A stretch of DNA of 64,000 nucleotides. It comes from Fomes fomentarius. Its lineage: Eukaryota; Basidiomycota; Agaricomycetes; Polyporales; Polyporaceae. Numbering within the stretch: position 1 is the first letter of the stretch; every line of letters starts with the position of its first letter. A program made the position numbers and the translations under genes. The notes beneath the pieces are model-generated. The model was not told the DNA's origin, ran no database searches, and saw only the letters and a program-made list of their open reading frames with translations. The stretch lies in contig JABYQN010000018.1 of assembly GCA_022606135.1 (NCBI GenBank), positions 1-64,000 on the forward strand, given 5' to 3'. Positions 21,141 through 32,210 of this stretch are shown here, one piece after another.

Positions 21141-23405
21141 TCAGCTAGCCAGCGGAAGGGATACACGATGAAAGCCAGGCGGCCTTCTCCGAGCACCACA
21201 TCCTCCGCCCCGGAACTCGGGCTCGGAGGACGGTGCGTGACAGGAGGAAAGGCACTCACAGAGGTACGCATGCGCACGCGTAGCGGAGGCGGCCACAGTC
21301 TCCGCTTTCCGCACAGCATCCAGCAGAGTGGACACCACAAAGCGGAACCAGAACCAGAAGGCGGAGATCCTCACACACACGACTCACCAATGAGGGCGGT
21401 TCGTGGCGATGGACTGAATTGTAATGCTGCGGAAGCAATGCGAACATCAGCCAGCCAATGGCAAATGTTCGCCAGAACTCCAGACTCGGATGGCGTAGCG
21501 GAGGAGCTGCCCCGAGCGAGAGCCAGCAGGAAGGGGCACGCACCTGTACAGAATGTTGGATAGGTCGCTCACAACGGCTTCCCGGTCTTCTGCAACGCGC
21601 TGTTCATCAACGATCCCCTGGAGGGAGGTGAGCAGCTCGTCACGGTATTGCTCAATCACGAAGCGAAGCGATTGCTGGCGGAACCGCGACCGTACCCAAG
21701 GAGAGAAGAAATGGCAAGTCAGCGTCTACTGCAATGAAAGCTTTGTGCTCAAGCGTCCGCGTACCTGCGTGACATACAGATTCGCCTGCATGACCAGGAA
21801 CGGGTTAAGCGCGTTGGCCCGGGACGTGTTCGAGTTGTCGAAGAAGTCCTTGACCTCAGTGAAGGCTTGGCGGAAGCCTGCGCCGCCGTACTCTGGGGGA
21901 ATGTGTGACTGCGAGTGCGCTTGCTTCAAGTGGAGCGGCTCCGGGGCGTGCGAGCGCAGACACGATCCGCGAGTGGAGTGCCTGCACCTCCTCCAGGCGT
22001 GCGGTGAGGAACTGGCCTTGCGGGGGCCCAGGGGGACCGCTTGTCAAAACGAGGATCTCACCCAGAAGCGCGAAGATGCGTGAGACGTAATTGAGTCCGG
22101 AGACGAGCGCGGTCTTCCCGTGGGGGTGCGGGGCAGGTATGCACTCGGCGTGATACTGCGTGCGACGCGCGTGGAGAAGCGATATCGATGGAGCCGGGAG
22201 GGCATGACCGCTACTCTCTACTCCTCGTCGAGCTCTCGTGGAAAATTACACATGGTGTCTTCGTCTCGGAGGCAGACCAGTCGTCCGAGCAGGATGGACA
22301 TTTTATCCGCTGTATGGCGGGTGAGAGGTTGGGAATGGTCAGCATCGATTCGAGAGAGTTTTTCTGGGAGATCACCATGCCAGAAATCAGGATGCTTACC
22401 CCCAAATAGTAACCAGAACGTCCTTCGACGAACTGTGCACTCAATCAGATCGGGTCCTTCGTACGACGACTCCTCGTGCATCCTGATCATGAGCGTGACC
22501 GCGTTGTGGGCTGCTTCCCCGAATGCTGCATGCTGCGTTGCGTCATGCCCCTCGCAGAAAAGTAGCAGTCGCTGTGTGGTAGAGCGGACGTGAGCATGAG
22601 AGGATTGTGAGAGACGGATTGTTTCTGGACTAACAAGTACGGGATGACGACCTGCATCGATGTGGGTGGGTCGTAAGACTCGACGGAAATGTGTCTACTG
22701 GCCTCGTGACAGGTCTGCACGAGCTTTCGAACCGTGTGGTGCTCCATGGAGAGGTACGACCTCGGGACCTGAACGAGAGTAGACGCGACCGTTGACATGA
22801 CGAGCGCGAAGAAGAGGGGACCGCACTCTTCTCGCTGCGAATGCACACCCGCCATAAACGACGGCTTGTGCACGCAGGGGGTTGGTGGGTATACAAAGTC
22901 AAAGAGCACGAATAGGAGGATCATGTCCCATGGTGCGATATCCTCAATCTGTGCGGGCGGTAGTAGTACGAGAGTGGTGGGATGGCGGTCGGCAAGAGAG
23001 CCTGATATTGCTTATATGACCAGTCGTGCAAGGGGTACGTACTGAACTGGTCCGAAGGCGACCCATACGGCTCGTCTCTTCCTGGCGAGCGCCCCGACAT
23101 GCGGTTCGACAGTCCATGAGAGCCCTGAATGCGCGAATTGCTGAAGGAGGAGGGCACATACATCAAGAGGGGAGGGAATTGGGAGTGGAAGCCATCTGCG
23201 GCGATGGGGGTAACGCGAGTGCCGCCGAGTGCACTGAGGGGACGGCATTAAATGAATTGTCGAGGAAGGATGGGATTTGGGTGGAGGGTGAGAGTGCACT
23301 CTGCACGGGGCTGGTCACCCCCTGAGAGGTCGAGGCAGGTGACTGCGGGAGCTCGGTGCCATTCTGGCTGTCCTGCTGGGCGGCGGCCGCTGCTGAAGTC
23401 GTCAA
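21141..23405 (-). CDS. Fungal transcription-factor regulatory (Fungal_trans) domain protein, no zinc cluster seen
   Basis: Minus-strand exons give, in order: a Ser/Pro/Ala-rich leader (TTSAAAAAQQDSQNG... from 23405); DMILLFVLFDFVYPPTPCVH; KPSFMAGVHSQREECGPLFF; ALVMSTVASTLVQVPRSYL; AAHNAVTLMIRMHEESSYEG; RRTFWLLFG; MSILLGRLVCLRDED; IPPEYGGAGFRQAFTEVKDF; EQYRDELLTSLQGIVDEQR; and FAIGWLMFALLPQHY. This is the middle homology region that follows a Zn2Cys6 DNA-binding cluster in many fungal activators. No CxxC...CxxC cluster was found in the 1 kb upstream of 23405, so the DNA-binding exon is either missing, replaced or further away. Several exon borders (for example 22410-22440) are not clean. Confidence 0.6.
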
Positions 23406-25539
23406 AGGTACCTAAAATATGGCCCGTGCATGTTGAATATCCTGGCGGCGGCGAAAAGGACGAACACGATAGCTCACAAGTTAGGAGGACCCCTCTTTCG
23501 AACCCGGCAGTGGTATCTGTAACGACTTTGTGGGAGAGAGGATGAGCGTGGAGCTTCGCGCTGGCGGGCGTTGCAGCTGAACTTGCGTGAGGGCGGGGTA
23601 TGGGAGGATAGCGGGAGGTGCTGTGGTCGGAGGTGGATCGCTTGGTCGGGTGGACAGGTCCGTTGCGGTGTACGCATCCGCGCTGATAGGGAAGGTCATC
23701 TCAGAGGCCATGGACCCATCCGTCACGTGGCGAGTCGAGTTAGCCATTCCCCCAAACTCCGCAGGTAACGGTTGCACTCTTTGTTGCACTGAGTGATGGG
23801 ACTTTGCACGAGGGTGTGAGACTGGCCGAATGCGTCGAAATACGGGCCGAAGGATATGGTATATGTAGGGATGACATACCTTGACCATGAGACTAAGCCG
23901 CCATCCACCCCCGCAATCCACAATCGTATATCGACAGCTCGTTGATCTTCATCGCATATCCTCGAGCACGCTCCCTCGAACCCCTCAGCACCACCACGTC
24001 GGCCGGGTTCATGGGCGGAGGCCAAGAATGCGAATGCTTTGGTCTCGGAATAATCCGCCTTCGAGGGGGCGAATCGACTTCTACCGTGGGGATTGGGGGT
24101 GACATAGAGCGGCGAACATCCGGGCTACTGGACCGTTTGCTCGATTTCGACGACCGAGAGGGAGGTCGAGGAAGAGAGGAGAACCACTTGAGGTTCGTCA
24201 ACACCTTGAAAGCGCTCGGCGCAAGAGAACCGTTGCCCTGTTCGTCGTCGGAGCCACCGTGCCCTCCATGACGGACGCTCTTGGGGAATGGTGATGGTAA
24301 GTGGGAGACACTGGAAGAGCAGGACGCTGCCGAGATGGACGAAGGTGTTCGGAGACAGAGACGAGGGGGGTAGCCGCAGCTTTGCCATTTTCCGAGAAGT
24401 CTCTATTCAGCTGCTCCTGACCGAGACTCACCCAGCTACTCTCTCGTCGAAGTTCTAACCGGGGCCGCCGCCGCGATACTTCCTCATCCCCCGACTCGTC
24501 CTGCTCGACGACCACGGCCGGGTGGGTATCTGATATATGTGCTTCGTCATCGGTGATGAAGATTGCATAGACTGCGTGCCAGGGGGAGAGGCAATAATTT
24601 TTAGAGGGCGGAAATGCACCCTCTCGCCTATGTACCGACTTCGGGGGAAGCAGTTTGACTGAAGGTCTACGCATGCCCTTTTGAGAACTTCCGCCTCTGA
24701 ACGAAGATATGACACGTACTCTGATTACGACTCCTGACTATATGCACCCTCCTGACTGCGCGTTTCCGTGCGTTCTGCCCGAGAAGGAGCCAAATCGCGC
24801 GCAAGATGTGTATCCGGATCTGGAGGTGTCCTGGCGGCCAGCTTTGCTGATACGGACTGCGGCAGCTGTAATGCCTCTTTGATGGGATCTATGTTGCGTA
24901 TAGGCGCGACGAGGAAGCGGGAACGGGCGAGAGGACAGTCGAGACGATTTGAACTTTGAAGAGACTGGATATTGGTTTGTTCGCGGCTGTTTGAAACTGG
25001 GCCGCGCGCTCTCGGTATCTTTCCCTTCTCCATCGCCCCCAGCCCCGGCCAAATCTGGCACATCCTGTCCGCCTGGGCCATCCCTGTCTCAATCAAAGTT
25101 CAGTTTTGCTCGCACGCACACTCGTCCACTGCCAGTCCCAAGTCCGAGCGGCCGTGTCCATCCAACTACGAGACATGCTCTATTACTACCATACCCATGC
25201 CTAGTCCCCCGCAATGCCCGCCCGTCGTCATCCTCTCCCTGCCTTGTCAGAAGAACGCGCCTTCTTCACCACATGAACCTCCACAACCATCATCACTTTC
25301 ACTCCGACTTCAGCCAAGGCGAGAAGCCGGGTGCGCTTGCTGCCCACCCCCGACCGCCGCCGACGTACCAGCGGGGCCGCACAATACTTGCAATCCTGGT
25401 TTCAACCGGAATCTCGCGGGTCTCGATGAAGTCATGTTCATGTTCAACCGTCCGCAGTCAACGTCAACCCTTGCCCACCATGGTTCTGCTCCAAGGCCGT
25501 CGACTTCCTGGCCGTCTGGTGGACGATCATCAGGTGACT
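23406..25539 (-). other. Unassigned region with several Arg/Ser/Pro-rich frames
   Basis: Minus-strand frames at 23893-24204 (starts MLTNLKWFSSLPRPPSRSS; includes AMKINELSIYDCGLRGW), 23481-23921 and 24725-25096 could be exons of one hypothetical gene. They lie in three frames and no domain is recognised. On the plus strand 25184-25541 is also open. No call is made between them. Confidence 0.25.
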
Positions 25540-26294
25540 GACAGACGTATTTCTCTTCCACCAGTGTGGTGCCCAACACGGATGGTAATTCACAGGCGCT
25601 CTGAAATCGACTGTTCAGCCGTCACTGACGAGGATGCGCTTGGCTACGGAATCGACAAATACCGTTCAGATAGGATCTCGTTACTGCGCTGGGATGTACG
25701 CAAACATGCCACTCTCGACTACTTCAGAGCTCCTTGACCCTGGTATCCCAGATAACCTGCGGAGACGATTGTCTAGCAATCAAAGGGGTCAGTTCTGGCA
25801 ATCAATTCTCTGTTGGATGCAATGGCTAACTCACACGTCATAGAACTCGACGAACATCGTCGCCAAAGACATCACCTGCCGGGGTGGGAACGGGGATTGC
25901 CTTCGGGTCGCTCGGACAGTATGTCCAATTTGTGAGTATATCTAGAGTCAAACATCGTGCGGTGACATCTCTTGTTCCAACGCATGGCTGCTTGCAGAAC
26001 GATATTGTGAACAATGTTCTCCTGGAAGACCTCAACGTATGCAGTCCCACTTGCAGTGTACGCTAGCAGGTTCGAATGATTGCCCTGCCCTCGCAGCTCA
26101 TCCGCCTCGACTCGCAAGTCCAACCCAACATAGTGTCCGGTGTGTATTTCAAGTCCTGGGATGGCACAGTCAACGGCGAGCCTCCCACCAGCGGAGGCGG
26201 GGGTGGTGGATCCGTATCCAACGTCGTCACTAGAAGGGTGACGCTCGACGAAGTAACACTCCCGATCCGCATCACCCAGACGAACGGAGGCTAG
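25540..26294 (+). pseudogene. GH28 polygalacturonase-family gene, internal fragment cut at its 3' end
   Basis: GH28 enzymes are secreted right-handed beta-helix pectinases. Exons: VVPNTDG (near 25570), GYGIDKYRSD, then WD-ITCGDDCLAIKG (split by GTACGC...CCCAG), then NSTNIVAKDITCRGGNGIAFGSLGQYVQF, DIVNNVLLEDLN, PNIVSGVYFKSWDGTVNG and VTLPIRITQTNGG. The NTDG and GDD catalytic motifs are present, and the RIT site corresponds to the RIK motif. The frame stops with TAG at 26292-26294, exactly where sequence of the neighbouring Ty3 integrase begins, and about a quarter of the normal C-terminus is missing. The N-terminal signal peptide and first beta-helix turns are not found upstream either. Confidence 0.7.
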
Positions 26295-26876
26295 TTCTGC
26301 AACATCGCAGGCGCGATAATTTGTACGACTAGGTATCAGATGAACCATTCCAGTGAGTAAGTCAATAACAGTTGTGATGGAATCAAACATGCCATCGCGT
26401 GTCTTTGATTCAGGCAAAGGACCAACGAAATCAATACCAATTGCTTCCCAAGGCATGCTTGGGACCGGAAGTGGGTTCAGTAAGCCATCGGGCTTCTGCG
26501 AGTTGGGTTTACTACGCTGACATGTCATCGTCATGCAGGTATCGCAATACTTCTGCACATCTGCAGACATGCTTTTCCACCAGACGCGGTCGCGCAACAA
26601 GTCAATGGTCTTCTGATAACCAAGGTGAGCAAGCAGTGAATGTGCATGTGAGATCATGATCTCGCGCACATTACGGCCTTGAACTACTATGTTCGGAATG
26701 CAAAGTAACTCACGTCCTCGGTCATGCAACAGGATCAATTCGTTCGACACTTCAAAGTTCTTGAACTGTTTAGGATTCGCGAGAATCGTGTAGAAGAAGG
26801 GGTTCTTGCTATATCGATTACGCAATGTGCCCTCCAGGTGGAGTCCATCTACAGCTTCCGACACAACCGGCAGCAC
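26295..26876 (-). pseudogene. Ty3 integrase, truncated
   Basis: HAHSLLAHLGYQKT, WWKSMSADVQKYCDTC and CQRSKP form the H-H-C-C zinc-binding region, with two extra residues between the cysteine pair and QRSK. MPWEAIGIDFVGPLPES carries the first catalytic Asp. The frame is lost just after TNYRACDVAEL, before the second Asp and the Glu of the DDE triad, so it cannot be active. Confidence 0.8.
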
Positions 26877-27632
26877 CCTAGATACAGCAGCTGTAAATGA
26901 TGAAAATACCTCTGCCGAAGGTGGCCTTCGGCCGTCATTTTTGCCTCATTCCCGGTCTTAAAACAGGTGACATTTACCAGAAATTCAGGCGCCCTTCCCT
27001 CTCGCTGGAGAGGTCGCCTTTGTGGGGTAATTCAGAACAGACAAAAATGTTACCAGAAGCTCACCTTCCGCTTCTGACGTGGTCGTTTTGCAGTGATGAC
27101 TGGAGTAGTAGAAGGCTCTAGTCCATCTGACAGTGGCCCCGTACCTACAGTAGCCACTGATGTGGGCTGCAGCCGATTGATCACCACTGACCGTTTACTG
27201 TGCACAGGAATTGTGTTTGTGTCACGTTGCTCCGTCGCAGTTGATTCCAGTGTGGTGGAAAGCAGAGGGGTGGTGCACGCAATCGCAGGTTTGTGCTCAC
27301 GTCGCAACTGCATATCCATGGTAGGTACAACTGCATGAAGAGTAGTGTATGCCACCGCTTCGAGGTCCACCAGCACCGGAACTGAGATGGAATTAGAGGT
27401 AAGTATATCATTTTGCACACGCTAGAGTCAAATGCGACATATTCTGATGGAGGGTGGACAGTTCCAGGCTGGTCATTGGAATAGATACACGATAGCGCGT
27501 CCGCGAGGACATTCTTGGCGCCTGGTATGTATCCGATAGAGAAATTGAATTCAGAGATTTTCTCCATCCATCAGGCCTGTCGGCCAGACAGATTTCGCTG
27601 ATTCAACAGGTGCACTAGACCTTTATGGTCGG

Positions 27633-28013
27633 TTACCCAGGTGAAGGCACATCCGAGCAAGACATCACAGTGACGCCCGCAAGCAATTCAATCTCATGAA
27701 CGGGGTAGTTCAACTGAGCTGGAGAAAGCTTCCCAGAAACGAAGGCCGCTACTCGACCTCGTCGGTAGTCATCTCCTTGAGTGACCACGCCCGCAATGCC
27801 TCTATGAGATCCGTCTGTGACCAACCAAATGTGTGGCGCGCCTTCCGAGTAGTCAAGTGGCACCCAATGATGTTCACGATGAGTATGCACAAGCCATTTG
27901 ATCTCGTCAAAAGCTCTCTGGTGAGTGAAGTCACATTTAAAAGAAGACTCGGAGCCGGTCATTGCTGACAAGATACCCATAGGAATTCGCACCGTAGCTA
28001 TGTCGTCCGCCAA
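27633..28013 (-). pseudogene. Ty3 RNase H domain
   Basis: The frame has FKCDFTHQRAFDEIKWLV, IWLVTDGSHRGIAGVVTQG (the Asp-bearing first strand), AAFVSGKLSPAQLNYPVHEIELLAGV. It matches the RNase H of fungal Ty3 elements and is out of frame with the reverse transcriptase upstream. Confidence 0.7.
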
Positions 28014-28037
28014 GTAGCCAACTGAACCTAGGAACCC

Positions 28038-28763
28038 TCAGAGTAATTCTTTCGAGGTAGGTACCTTCCAGTTCAGCACGGAGTCCACCTTGTGCTGATC
28101 CATTCGAATTCCCTCGTCATCAATGATTCGGCCGAGCACCTTCATTTCTTCCCAAAGGAAGTGGAGCTTTGAAGCACTCAGATACAGCTGTTCCTTCTTC
28201 AGGATGTCAACTACTAACTTCACATGTTTTAGGTGATCGTCTATTGTGTCTGAATAGATGGCAATGTCGTCAAGGTAAACATCCATGAATACACCAATGA
28301 ATGGGCCAAATATATGATTCATAAGGCTCTGGTAAGTTGCAACCGCATTACAATCTCCTTGCTGAAGTACAAGGCTAACCTTTCCGTCTGGTGTAGTCAT
28401 AGCCATCCGCTCTACATATTCCAGCTCAACGTGGATCTGCTCGTACGCATCCTTCCCGTCAATGAGGCTTCGATATGGATGGCGGGCTATGCGCCGTAGG
28501 ATACCTTCCATATCCGGAAGAGGCGATGTGAGTTTCCGCGTATTCGCGTTACGTTCCCGAAGATCACATACCACTCGTAGCTGAGGTGGCATGTCTCGCA
28601 CGCCGGTCCCGGGCTTTGTCAGCAGAAGCATCGGAGAAGTATTGCAAGCGTTGCTCATTCGCCACCTCCCGGAGTGTAGATAGGCATCACGCTTCTCGCC
28701 AGCTCTCGCGATGAGCGTCGGGGCATCGAGAAGGGCGCCATGAGTACACCTTGTCCGGGTCAA
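28038..28763 (-). pseudogene. Ty3 reverse transcriptase domain
   Basis: Conserved blocks are RVVCDLRERNANTRK, PDMEGILRRIARHPYRSLID, YEQIHVELEYVERMAMTTPDG, the catalytic MDVYLDDIAIYSDT (Y-x-D-D form) and LSASKLHFLWEEMKVLGRII. The catalytic pair of aspartates is intact but the element around it is broken. Confidence 0.8.
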
Positions 28764-29346
28764 TCAAGGGAATACGATGGTTAATCGCATGCAAAGGAGG
28801 AAGAGGTGAGTCGCTTGATTCTTTACAGATAGGAGCAGCATACTCATGAAGCTCGAACCGCGCATCTTGCAGGCGATGATCCAAAATGGCAGTGGCATGA
28901 GACTTCAGAACGCGGACTTGACTTCCTTTGATAGGAAGCGCGCTCTCGCTCCCTACCACTACTATTGTAGGATTCAGAGACACTGAGATACGATGCTGGA
29001 ACAGGAAAGGAGTTCCAAGAATAAGGTCATAGTGATGTATATTGATGATATTGAAGTAAAGCTCACTCTTGATTCGCTGATACTCCAGACGTGCATGACA
29101 ACCGAAGTTGATCTTAGTACGAGATCCCTGTACAGCCAACTGTACAGCTACCGGCTTTGCTAGCTCAAACAAAGGTAAGTTCAATTGTGTCGCCAACCGC
29201 ACTGAAATGAAATCGGCTAACGATCCCGAATCTAGAAGAGCACGAGCAGGCTGCCCATTGATATGCACAACCACGACAACTTGAACCGGCTCTGGAATGA
29301 GACGTGTCAGGTCGCGGGGCACTGCCGCATTTCGTTGCAAGGACAA
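28687..29346 (-). pseudogene. Ty3 aspartic protease domain
   Basis: VHINGQPARALLDSGSLADF contains the DSG active-site triad, followed by RLATQLNLPLFELAKP and YDLILGTPFLFQHRISV. This is the retropepsin that normally lies between Gag and reverse transcriptase. Confidence 0.75.
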
Positions 29347-30050
29347 GAATTAGTCCGCGGAGGTATCAGTTGTCATCTGTACAGTTCCCAAGTCAACCTC
29401 AAGCGACGCCGACGTTTCCCAGGTGGGCTGCCAGAACAGGTCAACCAATTCGCCCTCCAGATCATCAATCACGAAGGCCGCTCCTGCGCGCGAGCGGCGT
29501 ACTGTGCAGGCATACCAATTAGCTAAGTCCATGAACACATTCTCAAGTATTATATTCAGTATTGACGTCATTTCGCCTAGGTACACATCAATGACAGTTA
29601 CAGATCCGTCATACTGCTGCGTCAGATACCTAGAGCGACGGGCAGGAACACCATCCAACCGCAGTCAAGGTATTTCGCGCTCAAGGCAAAGTCGCGCGCC
29701 GATGGCTAACACATCTCCCATGCGCGATCCTTCTTGGGGAAGCAAGTCTGATGATCGTGCGCAAACTGTCGCACAACCTGCTGACGATAGAATTTTGGCA
29801 GGTCAAAGCCCGGATCCTTCAACGAAGACGATTTAAGCAGGGTATCAAACTGCCAGTGCATGATGACATGAAGGTCATCCGTTGTACGGTATACATTGGG
29901 GGAGTACTCGTCCCCTGCCTCCATATCCGCATCCAGACAGCAGTACGGACCATGCCTAAGTAAGACTTCTTCTGCTCGTGAGGCGTACAGATCACCAAGC
30001 TTAGTGCGCTAACGTCCTTCTCGCACCGTAGATGGAAGGCAAATAGGGTT

Positions 30051-30736
30051 AGTAATCATGTATTCCTCCCCGCTATCCGATAGCGGAACAACGAATCCTC
30101 TGAAGCAAATGAATCAACACTCGAATCCTGGCAAGATTCGTCCGTTTCAACTGAGCCATCGTCAGAGACGGTGAGTCCATACCAAGGATTGTCTAGATCT
30201 GATTTGGCTATTGCTTCAGATTCACAGTCCGAGGAAGACCAGGAGATTCCAGCCGGCGCTTGATACGGCAGCATGCAATAACTCCCCATTGCGACATGCC
30301 ACAGTGTGCGGAATGGCACAGCCGGCACGCATTTAACAACACGCATCGAACGCTGCCGGCCTCGCGCAAATCCGGCGAGGTCGACAAAATCGCCTCGAAC
30401 GCGATTTCATTGCATCAGGCGCCGGCACAAAATTCTCAATACCTCCCGAATGACGACTGCTGGGACGCGTTGAACATGACGCGTCGAATCCTACTGGTGA
30501 CGGGCCGATTGGTCGGGGTCGAAAACTGCACGTTTCGACGCGATTTCATTGCATCACCCCTCGGACAGCGTCGCACGACATGCTTGAAGCACGGCCGTTC
30601 GCGTCCACGTGAGTCTTCATCGACCGTATCTGGCATATTCAGTACTCAACCAGTTCCCTAGATCTCATTGTTTCTGGAACAATGAGATCTTGACGCCTAT
30701 CCAGAAGAATGGCATGGTCGGTCCTGGCGCAATTGC
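30051..30736. other. Gag-like or non-coding remnant with repeats
   Basis: The minus frame 30056-30346 is acidic (SSSDCESEAIAKSD, SVETDESCQDSSVDS) and could be Gag, but no domain is recognised. CGCGATTTCATTGCATCA occurs twice in direct orientation (30400-30417 and 30539-30556). Confidence 0.35.
30661..30689. repeat. Perfect 12-base inverted repeat with 5-base loop
   Basis: GATCTCATTGTT at 30661-30672 and its exact complement AACAATGAGATC at 30678-30689 are separated by TCTGG. It sits between the Ty3 remnant and the RAD16-like shard. Confidence 0.8.
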
Positions 30737-30912
30737 CTTAAGAAGCTGAGAATCTTACTGGACTACATGATGCTGCGTCGCACTAAGGTAAGGACACTCT
30801 GACACCGCGCTTGCACGACACTCATACATGCATCCTGCAGATCGAACGTGCTGACGACCTCGGACTGCCATATCGTACTGTCATCATCAGACGTGACTAC
30901 TTCAGCCCCGAG
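30737..30912 (+). pseudogene. RAD16-like SNF2 helicase fragment (two exon pieces)
   Basis: 30737-30787 reads LKKLRILLDYMMLRRTK. A GTAAGG...TGCAG intron follows, then 30841-30912 reads IERADDLGLPYRTVIIRRDY and FSPE. This matches the linker of the RAD16 class of SNF2 ATPases used in global-genome nucleotide excision repair (MLRRTK...LGLPPR motif). Sequence homology stops on both sides, and neither the ATP-binding nor helicase C-terminal motifs are nearby. It is a captured or leftover piece, not a gene. Confidence 0.7.
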
Positions 30913-30959
30913 GGTCTGGGAGGGGCGAATTCTGACGCGCGCCCTGCTCTGGCGGAGAG

Positions 30960-31735
30960 TACGGACACATGCAGCGGACTGTCCCGCTTACTCCGTGTCC
31001 ACGACAACTACTCGGTGCACACTTCGATCTCATCAAGACTTCCTACTCCCGCCCATATGGTGCAGGCGCAGATGTGAAGCGGGGCATGCGCCTACTGTAT
31101 GTCGCACACGCCCTCCGACGTGTCGACATACTCGCGCACGTCCGAGGACAGCACCGCTGTCTCACACTCAAAAGTCACGTTCGCACCCCTCCCATTCATG
31201 CAGTGGTCTCATGCGGGTCCCTACGGTGAAGGAGAAGCGTCCGCTGCTGGTCTCGATGTCTACCGGCTGCAGCACCACGCAGAAGTTCCCGTGGCCCCGC
31301 ACGTGGACTGGCGCACGTCAGTACTGGCTGGAAGATGGACACTGCATACGCAGTGTCCGGTCCTGTTTGTGTGTACAGTGTTCGTTAACGGCACAGCGGG
31401 AGTGTTTCAGAGGTGCGCATCTTTTCCCTACTTCTTCCAACCTTTGCTGACGCAGATGATGTACAGATGATTGAATAGCAGACTACGACGTCCTCGCCCT
31501 CCTCACGCTCTCCTATTGCGTTCTCCTGATCACTGCGCTCGTCGGTTTCTGCGGTGCACTTCTCAACTCGCGCCCGCTCCCGGCCGGAACGCATCCAACG
31601 CCGCCATTTCATTGGATTCCGCTACGGCGTCCTACGCACTATAACGCACACCATCCTCCCACCCTCACGCCGCGAGATCGAATACGTTCCACTCGGGCCC
31701 GAACTGGAGCGGAGGACGAAATCTTGATTTCGTCC
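30960..31735 (+). CDS. Hypothetical protein with a C-terminal membrane helix
   Basis: Plus-strand exons read CMSHTPSDVSTYSRTSEDS, PLPFMQWSHAGPYGEGEASA, VFVNGTAGVFQ and, after an intron, DYDVLALLTLSYCVLLITAL-VGFCGALLNSRPLPAG, a membrane helix with a basic cytosolic flank. The sequence before the helix could be a lumenal or extracellular domain. No family is recognised, the start is unknown, and the gene may be another fragment. Confidence 0.3.
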
Positions 31736-32019
31736 AGAACGTTGTCAAAGTGAACGTTGTCCTTCGTCTCATAGCTGACTATTCGTCCATTCATCAGAGC
31801 TCGCCTTCTGGTTATATCTCTTGCACCAGAACTCGGAGAAGGCAGCGTGGTTCTCGAGCTGGGAGTATAGGCTTTAGTACTTGGGCAGCCTCGTGGCTGT
31901 CCTTGCGATGCCTATGACTGCACCCCTCACGCGGCGAGATTTTATGACAGTACGTATCTGACTGCTCGCGCCAATGCCCTAAATTGCTAACTACTGCGTT
32001 CACAGTGCGATACATACAT

Positions 32020-32160
32020 AATACTAGTTGGTGCGTCAGGATCAACGTTCACTACGCTTGCGTTCCTGTATGTGCTTTGGCGGTTCCCGAAGTTCATCAA
32101 ACACCTCAAGGCCGAGGGCGCAGACCCGACAGTTGTTTGTTATTGGCGGAGATGGCTCGG
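32020..32160 (+). pseudogene. Second copy of the KAEGAD membrane-protein motif
   Basis: The frame reads IGASGSTFTTLAFLYVLWRF then PKFIKHLKAEGADPTVV and then loses similarity. It parallels the minus-strand sequence near 20790-20860. The piece is about 45 residues long and is followed directly by the glyoxal oxidase copy. Confidence 0.5.
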
Positions 32161-32210
32161 TGGAATGGGACGATCAGGATGGAGACCTAGACATCTGAAG
32201 AGGAGATCGC

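Larger units (their letters stand above)
26295..30050 (-). mobile_element. Degenerate Ty3/gypsy LTR retrotransposon, truncated in integrase
   Basis: Domains follow the Ty3 order when read on the minus strand: protease (about 29280-28960), reverse transcriptase (28640-28038), RNase H (28013-27640), a linker ending NVLADALSCIYSND (about 27500) and the integrase zinc finger plus start of the core (26870-26295). Frames shift between domains. No pair of LTRs was recognised at either end. The 3' end of the integrase is replaced by the GH28 fragment at 26294. A further plausible Gag-like stretch lies at 29350-30050. Confidence 0.8.

Noticed and set aside
24949..25737. A 262-codon plus-strand frame rich in Pro, Ser and His
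   Set aside because: Low-complexity text with no domain. The GH28 exons at its 3' end read in another frame, so this long frame is probably chance in GC-rich sequence.
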